From Pseudomonadota bacterium (GTDB taxonomy: Bacteria > Pseudomonadota > Alphaproteobacteria > Rhizobiales > Xanthobacteraceae), in contig JAEZMI010000338.1 of the NCBI GenBank assembly GCA_023414975.1, forward strand, positions 1 to 15,184: a stretch of 15,184 bases of DNA, in the 5' to 3' direction. Made by a program: the position numbers and the translations under genes. The notes under the pieces were generated by a model, which saw only the letters and a list, made by a program, of their open reading frames with translations, had not been told where the DNA came from and searched no databases. Positions within the stretch are counted from its first letter, which is position 1. Each line of letters starts with the position of its first letter. Positions 1 through 6,361 of this stretch are shown here, piece by piece.

Positions 1-913
1 CGGCCGCTTCCTCGCCGTGCAGGAACCCGCCGACACGCAGGTCGCCGACATCGGCCGGGACGAGGCGGATGACGATGGCGATGGCGGGGGGCGGGGCATC
101 ACGCTCTATGAGAGCATCTGGGAGACCGCGCTGCGCCACGAGGTGCCGCGCCCCGTCATCGAAAGCATGATCCGCGTCTATTCCTTCGACGTGGATTTCC
201 AGCGCCGCGTGCGCGCTGGCGATTCGCTCGAAGTGCTTTATGAGCCCGACGAGGCGGGCGGCGCCGGCGGCGTGCTTTATGCGGGTCTCACCGTCGGCGG
301 CGAGGAGCGGCGCTATTACCGCTACCAGACCACCGATGACGGGCTGATCGACTTCTATGACGACGCCGGCAAGAGCGCGAAGAAGTTCCTGGTCCGCAAG
401 CCGCTCTCCGGCGGCATACTGCGCTCCGGCTTCGGCATGCGCCGCCACCCGATCCTCGGCTATAGCCGCCTGCATTCGGGCGTCGACTGGTCCGACCGGG
501 TGGGCACGCCGATCTACGCCGCCGGCAACGGCGTCATCAAGAAGGCCGCCTGGACCTCCGGCTATGGCCGGCGCATCGAGATCCAGCACGCCAACGGCTA
601 TGTGACGACCTATTCGCACCAGTCCGGCTTCGCCAAGGGCATGCGCGAGGGGCTGCGCGTGCGCCAGGGCCAGCTCATCGGCTATATCGGCTCGTCCGGC
701 CTCTCCACCGGCGCGCATCTGCATTACGAGGTGCTGGTGAACGGCCGCTTCGTCGATCCCATGCGCATCCGCCTGCCGCGCGGCCGCGCGCTGGACGGCC
801 GGATGCTGGCGAATTTCGAGGATGAGCGCGAGCGCATCGACGCGCTGCTCAACCACAACGCCCTGCCCAAGGTTGCCTCCGGCAGCACGGCGAGCCTCGA
901 CGATTCCAACTGA
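1..913 (+). CDS. M23-family (LytM-type) metallopeptidase, 5'-truncated
   Basis: The frame is open to the left edge (codons begin at base 2), so this is the C-terminal part of a larger protein. The first possible internal start, GTG at 17, has no convincing ribosome site. The peptidase domain runs from about base 400 to 770. It has the zinc/catalytic motif HSGVD (His 473-475, Asp 485-487) and the terminal HLH motif at 716-724, so all metal-binding positions look intact. The part before it (about bases 100-390) resembles the region that precedes the peptidase domain in long alphaproteobacterial M23 proteins. The family cleaves peptide cross-links in peptidoglycan in the periplasm; any signal or membrane anchor would lie outside the window. 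The C-terminal tail after base 790 is charged and probably flexible. The next gene follows after 15 bp and may be co-transcribed. The family is certain; the substrate is inferred. Confidence 0.93.
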   Translation, partial: GRFLAVQEPADTQVADIGRDEADDDGDGGGRGITLYESIWETALRHEVPRPVIESMIRVYSFDVDFQRRVRAGDSLEVLYEPDEAGGAGGVLYAGLTVGGEERRYYRYQTTDDGLIDFYDDAGKSAKKFLVRKPLSGGILRSGFGMRRHPILGYSRLHSGVDWSDRVGTPIYAAGNGVIKKAAWTSGYGRRIEIQHANGYVTTYSHQSGFAKGMREGLRVRQGQLIGYIGSSGLSTGAHLHYEVLVNGRFVDPMRIRLPRGRALDGRMLANFEDERERIDALLNHNALPKVASGSTASLDDSN

Positions 914-928
914 GGCGGGTCTTTACGG

Positions 929-1591
929 ATGCTCGACGGCCCCCATCTCGCCCCCCGCTCCGGCCGTCCGGCGACCGCGCTCGTCGTGCTGCTGCACGGC
1001 TATGGCGCGGATGGCCGCGACCTCATCGACCTCGGCCAGATCTGGTCGCAGCTCCTGCCGGACGCCGCCTTCGTCTCCCCGCACGCGCCGGAGCCGCTCG
1101 CCATCGCCCCGGTCGGCCGGCAATGGTTCGGCTATGTCGAGCGCAACGATGCCGAACGCTGGGCCGGGGTGCAGAGCGCCCATGGCGCGCTCGACGCCTT
1201 TCTCGATGCCGAACTTCTCCGCCTCGGCCTCGGCGGCGACCGGCTCGCCCTCGTCGGCTTCAGCCAGGGCACGATGATGGCGCTGCACACCGGCCTGCGC
1301 CGCAAGGTCGCGCCCGCCGGCATCGTCGGCTTTTCCGGCATCCATGTTCTGCCGACCGAACGCGGGCTCGACGCCTTCGACGCCGGGATCACCGCCCGCC
1401 CGCCGGTCCTTCTGGTGCATGGCGAGCGCGACGACATCATCGCCCCGGCCTATCTCGCCCGCGCGGTGGAAAGCCTGTCGGCGCGCGGCATAAAGGTGCG
1501 CTCGCACCTCGCCCCCGGCCTCGCCCACGGCATCGATCCGGTCGGCCTGCGCCTGGCGGGGGCCTTCCTCGCCGAGGTGCTGAAGGGCTGA
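929..1591 (+). CDS. Phospholipase/carboxylesterase family alpha/beta-hydrolase
   Basis: This 220-residue protein is the usual length for the small cytosolic carboxylesterase/acyl-protein-thioesterase-like family. The oxyanion-hole segment LLHGYGADG is at residues 21-29. The nucleophile elbow GFSQG puts the catalytic serine at 112. The acid is Asp168 or Asp169 in GERDDIIAP, and the catalytic histidine is His200 in GLAHGID, so the triad is complete. No signal peptide or membrane segment is visible, so the protein should be cytoplasmic. The ATG at 929 lies 15 bp after the upstream stop, with only a weak purine-rich sequence (GAGGCGGG) in front, which suggests coupling to the M23 gene. The family hydrolyses short acyl esters or lysophospholipids; the real substrate cannot be read from the sequence. 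The next gene has its own promoter-like sequence, so the transcript may end here. Confidence 0.9.
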   Translation: MLDGPHLAPRSGRPATALVVLLHGYGADGRDLIDLGQIWSQLLPDAAFVSPHAPEPLAIAPVGRQWFGYVERNDAERWAGVQSAHGALDAFLDAELLRLGLGGDRLALVGFSQGTMMALHTGLRRKVAPAGIVGFSGIHVLPTERGLDAFDAGITARPPVLLVHGERDDIIAPAYLARAVESLSARGIKVRSHLAPGLAHGIDPVGLRLAGAFLAEVLKG

Positions 1592-1635
1592 CGCCTGAAA
1601 GGACGTCCGCGCAGGTCGCGCCCGCCATTCCCCGC

Positions 1636-1669
1636 TTCACAAGATTGACACGCTAAATATAGACTATCG
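1636..1669 (+). promoter_or_regulatory. Candidate sigma-70-type promoter for the HNH gene
   Basis: This is a short AT-rich island in otherwise very GC-rich DNA. It holds TTCACA at 1636-1641, a perfect TTGACA at 1645-1650 and TATAGA at 1658-1663. The best-spaced pair is TTCACA with TATAGA (16 bp apart). The perfect TTGACA has no good -10 at 16-18 bp, so which hexamers are used is uncertain. The downstream start lies about 60 bp away, giving a short leader. Confidence 0.45.
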
Positions 1670-1715
1670 CCGTGCGTCGGACGGCGCCCCGAGTCGCCGA
1701 GCTGGCGCCCTTTGC

Positions 1716-1721
1716 AGGGAG
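1716..1721 (+). promoter_or_regulatory. Ribosome binding site AGGGAG of the HNH gene
   Basis: AGGGAG lies 3 bp before a GTG (1725) and 6 bp before a TTG (1728). The spacing suits the TTG better, so the real start may be one codon downstream of the GTG. Confidence 0.5.
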
Positions 1722-1724
1722 CGA

Positions 1725-2285
1725 GTGTTGACGGCGACATTGTCTCCGGGTGCCTGGCCTGCCCTAGTGCTCAACGCCGATTATCGGCCTCTGAGCTATT
1801 ACCCCCTCTCGGTCTGGTCCTGGCAGGACGCGATCAAGGCGGTGTTCCTCGACCGGGTGAACATCGTCGAATATTACGAGCGCCAGGTCTCCAGCGCGAC
1901 CTTCCAGATGCGGCTGCCCAGCGTCGTCTCGCTGAAATCCTTCATCCGCCCGGCGCGCCAGCCCGCCTTCACCCGCTTCAACGTCTTCCTGCGCGACCGC
2001 TTCACCTGCCAGTACTGCGACTCGCGCGACGACCTCACCTTCGACCATGTGATTCCCCGCTCGCGCGGCGGGCAGACCACCTGGGAAAACGTCGTCGCCG
2101 CCTGCTCACCCTGCAATCTGCGCAAGGGCAGCCGCATGCCGGTGGAAGCCGGCATGATTCCGCGCCAGCGCCCCTTCCAGCCCTCGGTGTTCGACCTGCA
2201 CCAGAACGGCCGGCACTTCCCGCCGAACTATCTGCACGACAGCTGGATGGACTATCTCTACTGGGACACCGAGCTGGACCCGTAG
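1725..2285 (+). CDS. HNH endonuclease family protein
   Basis: This 186-residue protein belongs to a conserved bacterial HNH family that stands alone and is common in alphaproteobacteria. A zinc-knuckle pair, CQYC (95-98) and CSPC (127-130), frames the HNH core. In the core, Asp107-His108 (FDHVIPR) supplies the catalytic histidine, and Asn122 and Asn131 complete the motif. The N-terminal segment PALVLNADYRPL (12-23) and the C-terminal NYLHDSWMDYLYWD are family hallmarks as I recall them. The start is either GTG 1725 or TTG 1728; a ribosome site sits just upstream. The gene has its own promoter-like sequence and is convergent with dsbB. No methyltransferase, phage or CRISPR partner is adjacent, so it does not look like part of a restriction or defence module. 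Metal-dependent nicking or cutting of DNA is expected from the fold; the biological role is unknown. Confidence 0.9.
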   Translation: MLTATLSPGAWPALVLNADYRPLSYYPLSVWSWQDAIKAVFLDRVNIVEYYERQVSSATFQMRLPSVVSLKSFIRPARQPAFTRFNVFLRDRFTCQYCDSRDDLTFDHVIPRSRGGQTTWENVVAACSPCNLRKGSRMPVEAGMIPRQRPFQPSVFDLHQNGRHFPPNYLHDSWMDYLYWDTELDP

Positions 2286-2307
2286 GCCCCGCGCCAGCGT
2301 GCCGTCC

Positions 2308-2336
2308 CCGCGCGTCGCGGTCTCATCGCCGCGCGG
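2308..2336. terminator. GC-rich hairpin between convergent genes, possible terminator
   Basis: In the 82-bp gap between the convergent HNH and dsbB genes, CCGCGCG (2308-2314) is the exact inverse of CGCGCGG (2330-2336), with a 15-nt loop. Position and symmetry would suit a bidirectional terminator. There is no T-run on either side, so intrinsic termination is doubtful and Rho-dependent termination is equally possible. Confidence 0.3.
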
Positions 2337-2367
2337 AAAGCTCGGCGCGGAACTTCAGCGTGGATCC

Positions 2368-2892
2368 TCAGCGAGCCATGGCCCCGCGCAGCGCCACCAG
2401 CGTCAGCGCCATGGCGATGAAGGCGTTGTAGCCGGCGAGCGACAGCCCGAAGAGCCGCCACGGCGCCTCGTCGCAGCGTGCCACGCGCGCGCCCTGCAAA
2501 CTGTCCAGCATATTGCCGGTGGAGAGCGCGGGGCCGGCGCCGGAGCAGGCGGTCGGTCCCTGCCAGAAGCCCCATTCGACGCCGGCGTGATAGATGGCGA
2601 GGCACGCCGCCAGCGCCATCAGCATGGCGGTGAGCGACAGCGCCATGCGCGCATGATTGCCCTTGCCGGCGGCCGCCAGCCCCACCGCCAGCAGCGCCAA
2701 CGGCACCCCGGCATAATAGGGCAGCCGCTGTTCGAGGCAGAGCGGGCACGGCGCGAGCCCGACCACGAGCTGGAAATACCACGCCCCCGCCAGCGTGCCC
2801 GCCGCCGCGACCGCGACGATGAGCCCGGCGGCGATCTGCGTCGCGCGTTGCGCGGCCGGCGTGGAAAGGCTGGCGGAGGGGCTGGCGGTCAT
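2368..2892 (-). CDS. dsbB: Disulfide bond formation protein B (DsbB family)
   Basis: This 174-residue inner-membrane protein has four hydrophobic segments (about 20-45, 58-75, 84-102 and 147-168). The first cysteine pair is CPLC at 49-52, followed by EQR, the typical DsbB active site. The second pair, Cys116 and Cys140, lies in the long periplasmic loop between the third and fourth segments. All four redox cysteines of the family are therefore present. The known role is to reoxidise periplasmic DsbA by passing electrons to quinone. The ATG at 2892 was chosen because residues match the family from there. The frame continues upstream to 3048, but those 52 residues are charged and unlike the family. 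No clear ribosome site is visible. No dsbA is adjacent; the gene looks monocistronic and convergent with the HNH gene. Confidence 0.9.
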   Translation of the reverse strand: MTASPSASLSTPAAQRATQIAAGLIVAVAAAGTLAGAWYFQLVVGLAPCPLCLEQRLPYYAGVPLALLAVGLAAAGKGNHARMALSLTAMLMALAACLAIYHAGVEWGFWQGPTACSGAGPALSTGNMLDSLQGARVARCDEAPWRLFGLSLAGYNAFIAMALTLVALRGAMAR

Positions 2893-2932
2893 TTGGGGGA
2901 CGGTCCCTGCTGTCTGGTCCGGTACAACGAAA

Positions 2933-3010
2933 GCGCGATCCGATCGGGCTGATTCAATTTGATCGGTGAATCGCCCTCTCACCGCATGATAGAGGAGGCG
3001 CGATCCGATC
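2933..3010. repeat. Pair of 13-bp direct repeats upstream of dsbB
   Basis: GCGCGATCCGATC occurs exactly at 2933-2945 and again at 2998-3010, 65 bp apart. Both copies lie upstream of dsbB. They could be paired operator sites or remnants of a small duplication; only the identity is seen. Confidence 0.55.
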
Positions 3011-3135
3011 CGCCTGGGTGCAGGCGGACCAGCGCATGGTCTAACCACCCGGCGCGCCGGCGCAAGTCACGACTGGGCGCGCGGCGCGTCGAACCTTGCC
3101 GCAAAGGGCCGATGCTTCGCGCGTCTTCCCCTGGG

Positions 3136-3175
3136 CCCCGGATCGGCGCTGCACGTGCGTGCAGCTTGTCCGGGG
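3136..3175. repeat. Two-tier palindrome, REP-like intergenic element
   Basis: The outer arms CCCCGGA (3136-3142) and TCCGGGG (3169-3175) enclose inner arms GCTGCAC (3048 + 100 to 3154, that is 3148-3154) and GTGCAGC (3159-3165) around a 4-nt loop GTGC. An asymmetric internal bulge separates the two tiers. On the minus strand it follows the esterase stop by about 170 bp. No T-run follows on either strand. It resembles dispersed palindromic elements seen between genes in high-GC alphaproteobacteria. Confidence 0.6.
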
Positions 3176-3194
3176 AACATCGTGTCCCTTGCGT

Positions 3195-3237
3195 GTCCCG
3201 GACCAGCGGCGGCGAAGCCGCGGCGCCGCGCCGGGAC
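3195..3237. repeat. Second GC-rich palindrome beside the first
   Basis: The outer arms GTCCCGG (3195-3201) and CCGGGAC (3231-3237) match exactly. Inside, GCGGC (3206-3210) can pair with GCCGC (3217-3221). It lies 19 bp after the first palindrome, and the two together look like one composite repeat unit of about 100 bp. Confidence 0.55.
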
Positions 3238-3246
3238 CCAGCGCAG

Positions 3247-3273
3247 GACTCCGCCGCAAGAGACTCCGCCGCA
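3247..3273. repeat. 12-bp direct repeat, 15-bp period
   Basis: GACTCCGCCGCA occurs at 3247-3258 and at 3262-3273, separated by three bases. It follows the palindromes directly in non-coding DNA and may belong to the same intergenic repeat. Confidence 0.5.
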
Positions 3274-3345
3274 GGCGACAACCCACTTCGGGCCATCCCG
3301 GCGGCGCCCCGGCCCCCCACACGGCGCAGCGGCGGAGCGCGCCGC

Positions 3346-4200
3346 TCACCCGCGCGAGAACCGCAGGGCGCGGGCCATGGCCGTGGGCAGAACCGAGGCG
3401 TGGTCCTCGCCGGCGAGCAGGGTAAAGGCGATTTCGGCGGGCGGCCCCAGCTCCCGCGCGGCGCGGGCGGCGAAGGTCCGGGCGCGCGTGACCATGCCGC
3501 GCGCCGCGCGGCGCGTCGCCATCTCCGCGCTGAGCGGGCCGCCCTGCTGCCAGGGCGCCATCGCCTCTTCCCATTCGCCGACCAGCAGGGCGAGCCGCAG
3601 CGCCCGCCCGCGGGCCATGGAGAGCCCGTCCAGCAGCCGGGGTTCATCCCACCAGATGGACGGGCTGACCGCCACATAGCTGGAGAAGGCGGTGCTGTCG
3701 CGCAGCGCCACGTCGAGCGTGAACCAGCCCCCGAGCGAGTGGCCGAACAGCGTCTGCCGGCGCGGGTCGAGCGGCAGGTCGGCGGCAAGACGGGGCTTCA
3801 GCACCCCCTCGATGAAGGCGAGGAAGGCGTCCCTTCCGCCGGTCGGGCGGGCCGGCACGCCGCCCGCCCGCATCTCCGCGCCGGGGCCGGCGGTATAGTC
3901 GACGGTGCGGCGCGCGCGCTCATCCTCCCCGTCCGGATAGCCGATGCCCACCAGCACCGCCTCGTCGATGCCGGTCGCCTGCGGGCGCCCCGCGCCCCGG
4001 CGCAGGACCTCGGCGAAGGTGGCGAAGGCGGCATTGGCGTCGAGCATAATGACGAGCGGAAAGCCCGCCGCCGGCGCCGGCCCGCGCGGGCGGGTCCGGA
4101 AGATGCGATAGGGCGCCCCTCCGCCGCCTCCTCGGCCGCCTCCTCCGCCGCCGGAGGCGAGATCGAACCATTCGGCATCCGGCACGGTCACGGCAGGCAT
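3346..4200 (-). CDS. IroE/Fes-like siderophore esterase (esterase D family hydrolase)
   Basis: This is a 284-residue alpha/beta-hydrolase. GHSLGG carries the nucleophile Ser155, and the catalytic histidine is His267 in GEDHASV. SPSIWW (179-184) after the nucleophile is characteristic of the IroE/BesA/Fes group, which opens the trilactone of ferric enterobactin-type siderophores and so releases iron. The ATG at 4200 is preferred because GGGGAG sits 5 bp before it; an ATG at 4242 would add 14 residues and has a poor ribosome site. No signal peptide is visible, so it should act in the cytoplasm, unlike periplasmic IroE. A run of glycines (residues 17-28, two blocks split by one Arg) is an unusual insertion near the N-terminus. 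The gene is divergent from the permease and lies in the same locus as the enterobactin-type synthesis genes, which supports the role. The substrate is inferred from context. Confidence 0.85.
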   Translation of the reverse strand: MPAVTVPDAEWFDLASGGGGGGRGGGGGAPYRIFRTRPRGPAPAAGFPLVIMLDANAAFATFAEVLRRGAGRPQATGIDEAVLVGIGYPDGEDERARRTVDYTAGPGAEMRAGGVPARPTGGRDAFLAFIEGVLKPRLAADLPLDPRRQTLFGHSLGGWFTLDVALRDSTAFSSYVAVSPSIWWDEPRLLDGLSMARGRALRLALLVGEWEEAMAPWQQGGPLSAEMATRRAARGMVTRARTFAARAARELGPPAEIAFTLLAGEDHASVLPTAMARALRFSRG

Positions 4201-4332
4201 GGGCGCTCCCCGCGGCGCTCGGGGAGTCCCGAAACGCGTCATCCGCTTGCATCTAGCCGATGAGGCGGCCGGCGCAAGGGCTTCCTGCGCGGCGGCCGCG
4301 GCCTGACGCAGCGGCGGCTGAAGAATGAAACG

Positions 4333-4360
4333 ATTCTAAGAAATTCCCTCGACCGTGCAA
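4333..4360 (-). promoter_or_regulatory. Candidate promoter of the esterase, with overlapping palindrome
   Basis: Read on the minus strand, TTGCAC (4360-4355) and TAGAAT (4338-4333) are 16 bp apart. This makes a plausible sigma-70 promoter in an AT-rich island upstream of the esterase. The perfect inverted repeat TTCTAAGAA (4334-4342) covers the -10. A palindrome over the -10 is what an iron-responsive repressor site (Fur, RirA or Irr) would look like, and the TTCTAA half resembles the half-site I recall for the Irr box. Which regulator, if any, binds is not decidable here. Confidence 0.4.
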
Positions 4361-4364
4361 ATGC

Positions 4365-4370
4365 TTGACC
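4365..4370 (+). promoter_or_regulatory. Possible -35 element TTGACC for the permease
   Basis: TTGACC lies about 110 bp before the permease start in the divergent intergenic region. The sequence 17 bp downstream (CAGAAC, 4388-4393) is a poor -10, so this is only a weak candidate. Confidence 0.2.
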
Positions 4371-4424
4371 CCTTCCACCCGCTCATGCAGAACCCCTCCC
4401 ACTGGCCCCGCGGAAATGGCCCGC

Positions 4425-4484
4425 ATGAGCGATTGACCTGACATGAGCGTTTGACCTGACATGAGCGACCCGCGCCGATGAGCG
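4425..4484 (+). repeat. 18-bp tandem repeat with repeated start codons before the permease
   Basis: The unit ATGAGCG-T/A-TTGACCTGAC is present at 4425-4442 and 4443-4460 with a single difference (A or T at position 8). A partial third copy begins at 4461, and the permease start at 4478 repeats the same ATGAGCGA. Each upstream ATG opens a tiny frame: Met-Ser-Asp-stop, Met-Ser-Val-stop, and Met-Ser-Asp-Pro-Arg-Arg-stop. The last stop overlaps the permease ATG as ATGA. The repeat is directly visible; any role in translation is inference. Confidence 0.75.
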
Positions 4485-5569
4485 AGAGCCCGCCCCCCGC
4501 CGTGCCGCGCGTCCCGGCCGACATGGCCCCGCACGCGGCCGAACTCGCCGCCTATGCGCGGCTGGTGCGCCGGCGGCTCGCCATCGTCGCCGGGCTCGGC
4601 GCGCTGATGCTGGGCGCGCTGCTGTTCGACATCGCCACCGGCCCGTCGCGCCTGCCGCTCGCCGATGTCGTCGCCGGCCTGCTCGACCCCGCCTCGCTGG
4701 ACGGGCCGGCGCGCGTCATCATCTGGCAGGTGCGTCTGCCCTATGCGCTCATGGCGGTGGTGGTGGGCGCGGCGCTGGCGCTCGCCGGGGCGGAGATGCA
4801 GACCATCCTCAACAACCCGCTGGCGAGCCCCTTCACGCTCGGCGTCTCCTCCGCCGCCTCCTTCGGCGCGGCGCTGGCGCTGGTGCTCGGGGTGAGCGTG
4901 CCGCTGCTGCCGGGCGAGTGGAACCTGCCGCTCTTCGCCTTCGTCTTCGCCTTCGGGTCGGTGCTGCTGCTGCAGGTGCTCGCGGGGCTGCGCGGCACGG
5001 GGGTGGAGACGCTGGTGCTGTTCGGCATCGCGCTGGTCTTCACCTTCAACGCGCTGGTGGCGCTGGTCCAGTTCGTCGCCTCGCAGGAGGCGCTGCAGCA
5101 GCTCGTCTTCTGGAGCATGGGCAGCCTGTCGCGCGCGACCTGGGGCAAGCTCGGCCTGCTCACACTGGTCTCACTGTTCACCACACCGTACTCGCTGGCC
5201 GCCGCCTGGCGCATGACCGCGCTGCGCCTCGGCGAAGACCGGGCGCGCTCTTTCGGTATATCCGTCAAGCGCTTACGCTTCTTCTCGCTCCTGCGCGTCA
5301 GCCTCTTGGCGGCGACCGCCGTCGCCTTTGTCGGCACCATCGGCTTCATCGGCCTGGTCGCCCCCCACATCGCCCGCATCCTGGTCGGCGAGGATCACAG
5401 ATTCTTCTTGCCGGCCAGTATGTTAGCGGGAGCGACGGTGATGTCGCTGTCCTCCGTCGCCTCCAAGACCTTGGTGCCCGGCGCGCTGTTGCCGGTCGGC
5501 GTCGTCACGGCCCTGATCGGCGTGCCTTTCTTCATGGCCCTCATCTTCACCCAGCGGGAGCGGGTGTGA
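4478..5569 (+). CDS. FecCD-family iron-siderophore ABC permease
   Basis: This 363-residue polytopic protein has about nine or ten hydrophobic segments after a hydrophilic N-terminal stretch of roughly 30 residues. The family segments are clear: GAEMQTILNNPLASPFTLGV in the first third, and GFIGLVAPHIAR in the last third, which is the cytoplasmic loop that contacts the ATPase. The C-terminal region after it (ASKTLVPGALLPVGVVTALIGVPFF) is also typical. The role is import of ferric siderophore across the inner membrane. Only one permease gene is present, so a homodimer is likely, unless a partner lies elsewhere. The ATG at 4478 overlaps the stop of a six-codon frame and has no usual ribosome site. 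The stop overlaps the ATPase start (TGATG). Base composition falls in the last 300 bp. The substrate is inferred from the adjacent enterobactin-type genes. Confidence 0.92.
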   Translation: MSESPPPAVPRVPADMAPHAAELAAYARLVRRRLAIVAGLGALMLGALLFDIATGPSRLPLADVVAGLLDPASLDGPARVIIWQVRLPYALMAVVVGAALALAGAEMQTILNNPLASPFTLGVSSAASFGAALALVLGVSVPLLPGEWNLPLFAFVFAFGSVLLLQVLAGLRGTGVETLVLFGIALVFTFNALVALVQFVASQEALQQLVFWSMGSLSRATWGKLGLLTLVSLFTTPYSLAAAWRMTALRLGEDRARSFGISVKRLRFFSLLRVSLLAATAVAFVGTIGFIGLVAPHIARILVGEDHRFFLPASMLAGATVMSLSSVASKTLVPGALLPVGVVTALIGVPFFMALIFTQRERV

Positions 5570-6345
5570 TGGTGGCGCTGCATGTGGAGGGGCTCTCTAT
5601 CGGCTATGGGCGACGTCAGGTTATTGATAAGCTTGATATTTCCGCCATAGAAGGGGGGCGGGTCACCGCGCTGATCGGCCCTAATGCGGCGGGTAAGACG
5701 ACACTGTTGCGGGGGTTGGCCGGGCTGGTCAAGACAAGGGGGACGGTCCGGCTCGATGAGATCGAACTGACAGCGCTGTCCATCGCACGCCATGCGCAAC
5801 ATGTGACCTACATGCCGCAAGCCCTGCCGCAGCGCGTGGCCCTCACGGTGCTGGAATCCACGCTCAGCGCCCTGATGTCCTCAAAAGGGGGGACGCCACC
5901 TGCCGCGACGGCCCGCCTGAAGGCGATGGAAACCCTTGATCGGCTTGGCATATCCGGCCTCGCCATGCGCGGGCTCGACGAACTCTCCGGCGGCCAGCGC
6001 CAGCTCGCCAGCCTCGCCCAGTCCATCGTGCGGGAGCCGCGTGTGCTGCTGCTGGACGAGCCGACCAGTGCGCTCGACATCCATCACCAGCTGCGGGTGA
6101 TGCAGCTCGTGGAAGAGCTCGCGCGCGAGCGGGGGATCATCGTCATCATCGTGCTCCACGACATCGCCCAGGCGGCGCGCTATGCGCAGCGGATTATCCT
6201 TCTGGAACAAGGCGCTATCGCCGCCGACGGCACACCGGCGCAGGCGATCACGCCGCAGACGCTGGCGCGCGTCTACAAGGTCGAGGCGCGGGTGGAGCCC
6301 TGTTCGCGCGGCTTCCTGCAGGTCATTGTCGACCGGGCGATTTAG
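5569..6345 (+). CDS. FepC/FecE-type siderophore ABC transporter ATPase
   Basis: This is a 258-residue nucleotide-binding subunit of normal length. Walker A is GPNAAGKTT (37-45), the Q-loop Gln is 84, the signature is LSGGQ (139-143), Walker B is VLLLDEP (159-165) with the D-loop SALD, and the switch histidine is His197 in LHD. All ATPase motifs are intact. The ATG shares one base with the permease stop (TGATG), so the two are translationally coupled and form one transporter. Codon use in the first 400 bp is unlike the neighbours, with ATA, ATT, CTT and GGG codons in place of the usual GC-ending ones. The gene ends 16 bp from the end of entA on the other strand, with no terminator in between, so the converging transcripts probably overlap. 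Energising ferric-siderophore import is a confident family assignment; the siderophore identity is inferred. Confidence 0.94.
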   Translation: MVALHVEGLSIGYGRRQVIDKLDISAIEGGRVTALIGPNAAGKTTLLRGLAGLVKTRGTVRLDEIELTALSIARHAQHVTYMPQALPQRVALTVLESTLSALMSSKGGTPPAATARLKAMETLDRLGISGLAMRGLDELSGGQRQLASLAQSIVREPRVLLLDEPTSALDIHHQLRVMQLVEELARERGIIVIIVLHDIAQAARYAQRIILLEQGAIAADGTPAQAITPQTLARVYKVEARVEPCSRGFLQVIVDRAI

Positions 6346-6361
6346 CTTTGATAACAATGAC

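Larger units (their letters stand above)
2893..3345. other. Gene-free region with palindromes and short repeats
   Basis: About 450 bp separate the start of dsbB from the end of the esterase. Open frames here are arginine/alanine-rich antisense artefacts without recognisable domains. The left third (2893-3010) is less GC-rich and should hold the dsbB promoter on the minus strand, although no convincing -35/-10 pair stands out. The middle holds two strong palindromes (3136-3175 and 3195-3237), and the right part a 12-bp direct repeat. Confidence 0.6.

Noticed and set aside
1725..2285. HNH gene as part of a restriction, homing or defence module
   Set aside because: No methyltransferase, intron, phage or Cas partner is adjacent, and the protein matches a common stand-alone family.
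2893..3048. N-terminal extension of DsbB by 52 residues
   Set aside because: The extension is charged and unlike DsbB, which normally begins shortly before its first membrane segment, as it does from the ATG at 2892.
3136..3175. Palindrome as an intrinsic terminator of the esterase
   Set aside because: No T-run follows on either strand, and it lies about 170 bp beyond the stop codon; a dispersed repeat is a better description.
2959..4263. A 434-codon plus-strand frame across the gap and the esterase
   Set aside because: It has low-complexity Arg/Ala/Gly composition and covers palindromes and a gene with a complete catalytic set on the other strand. No ribosome site was seen.
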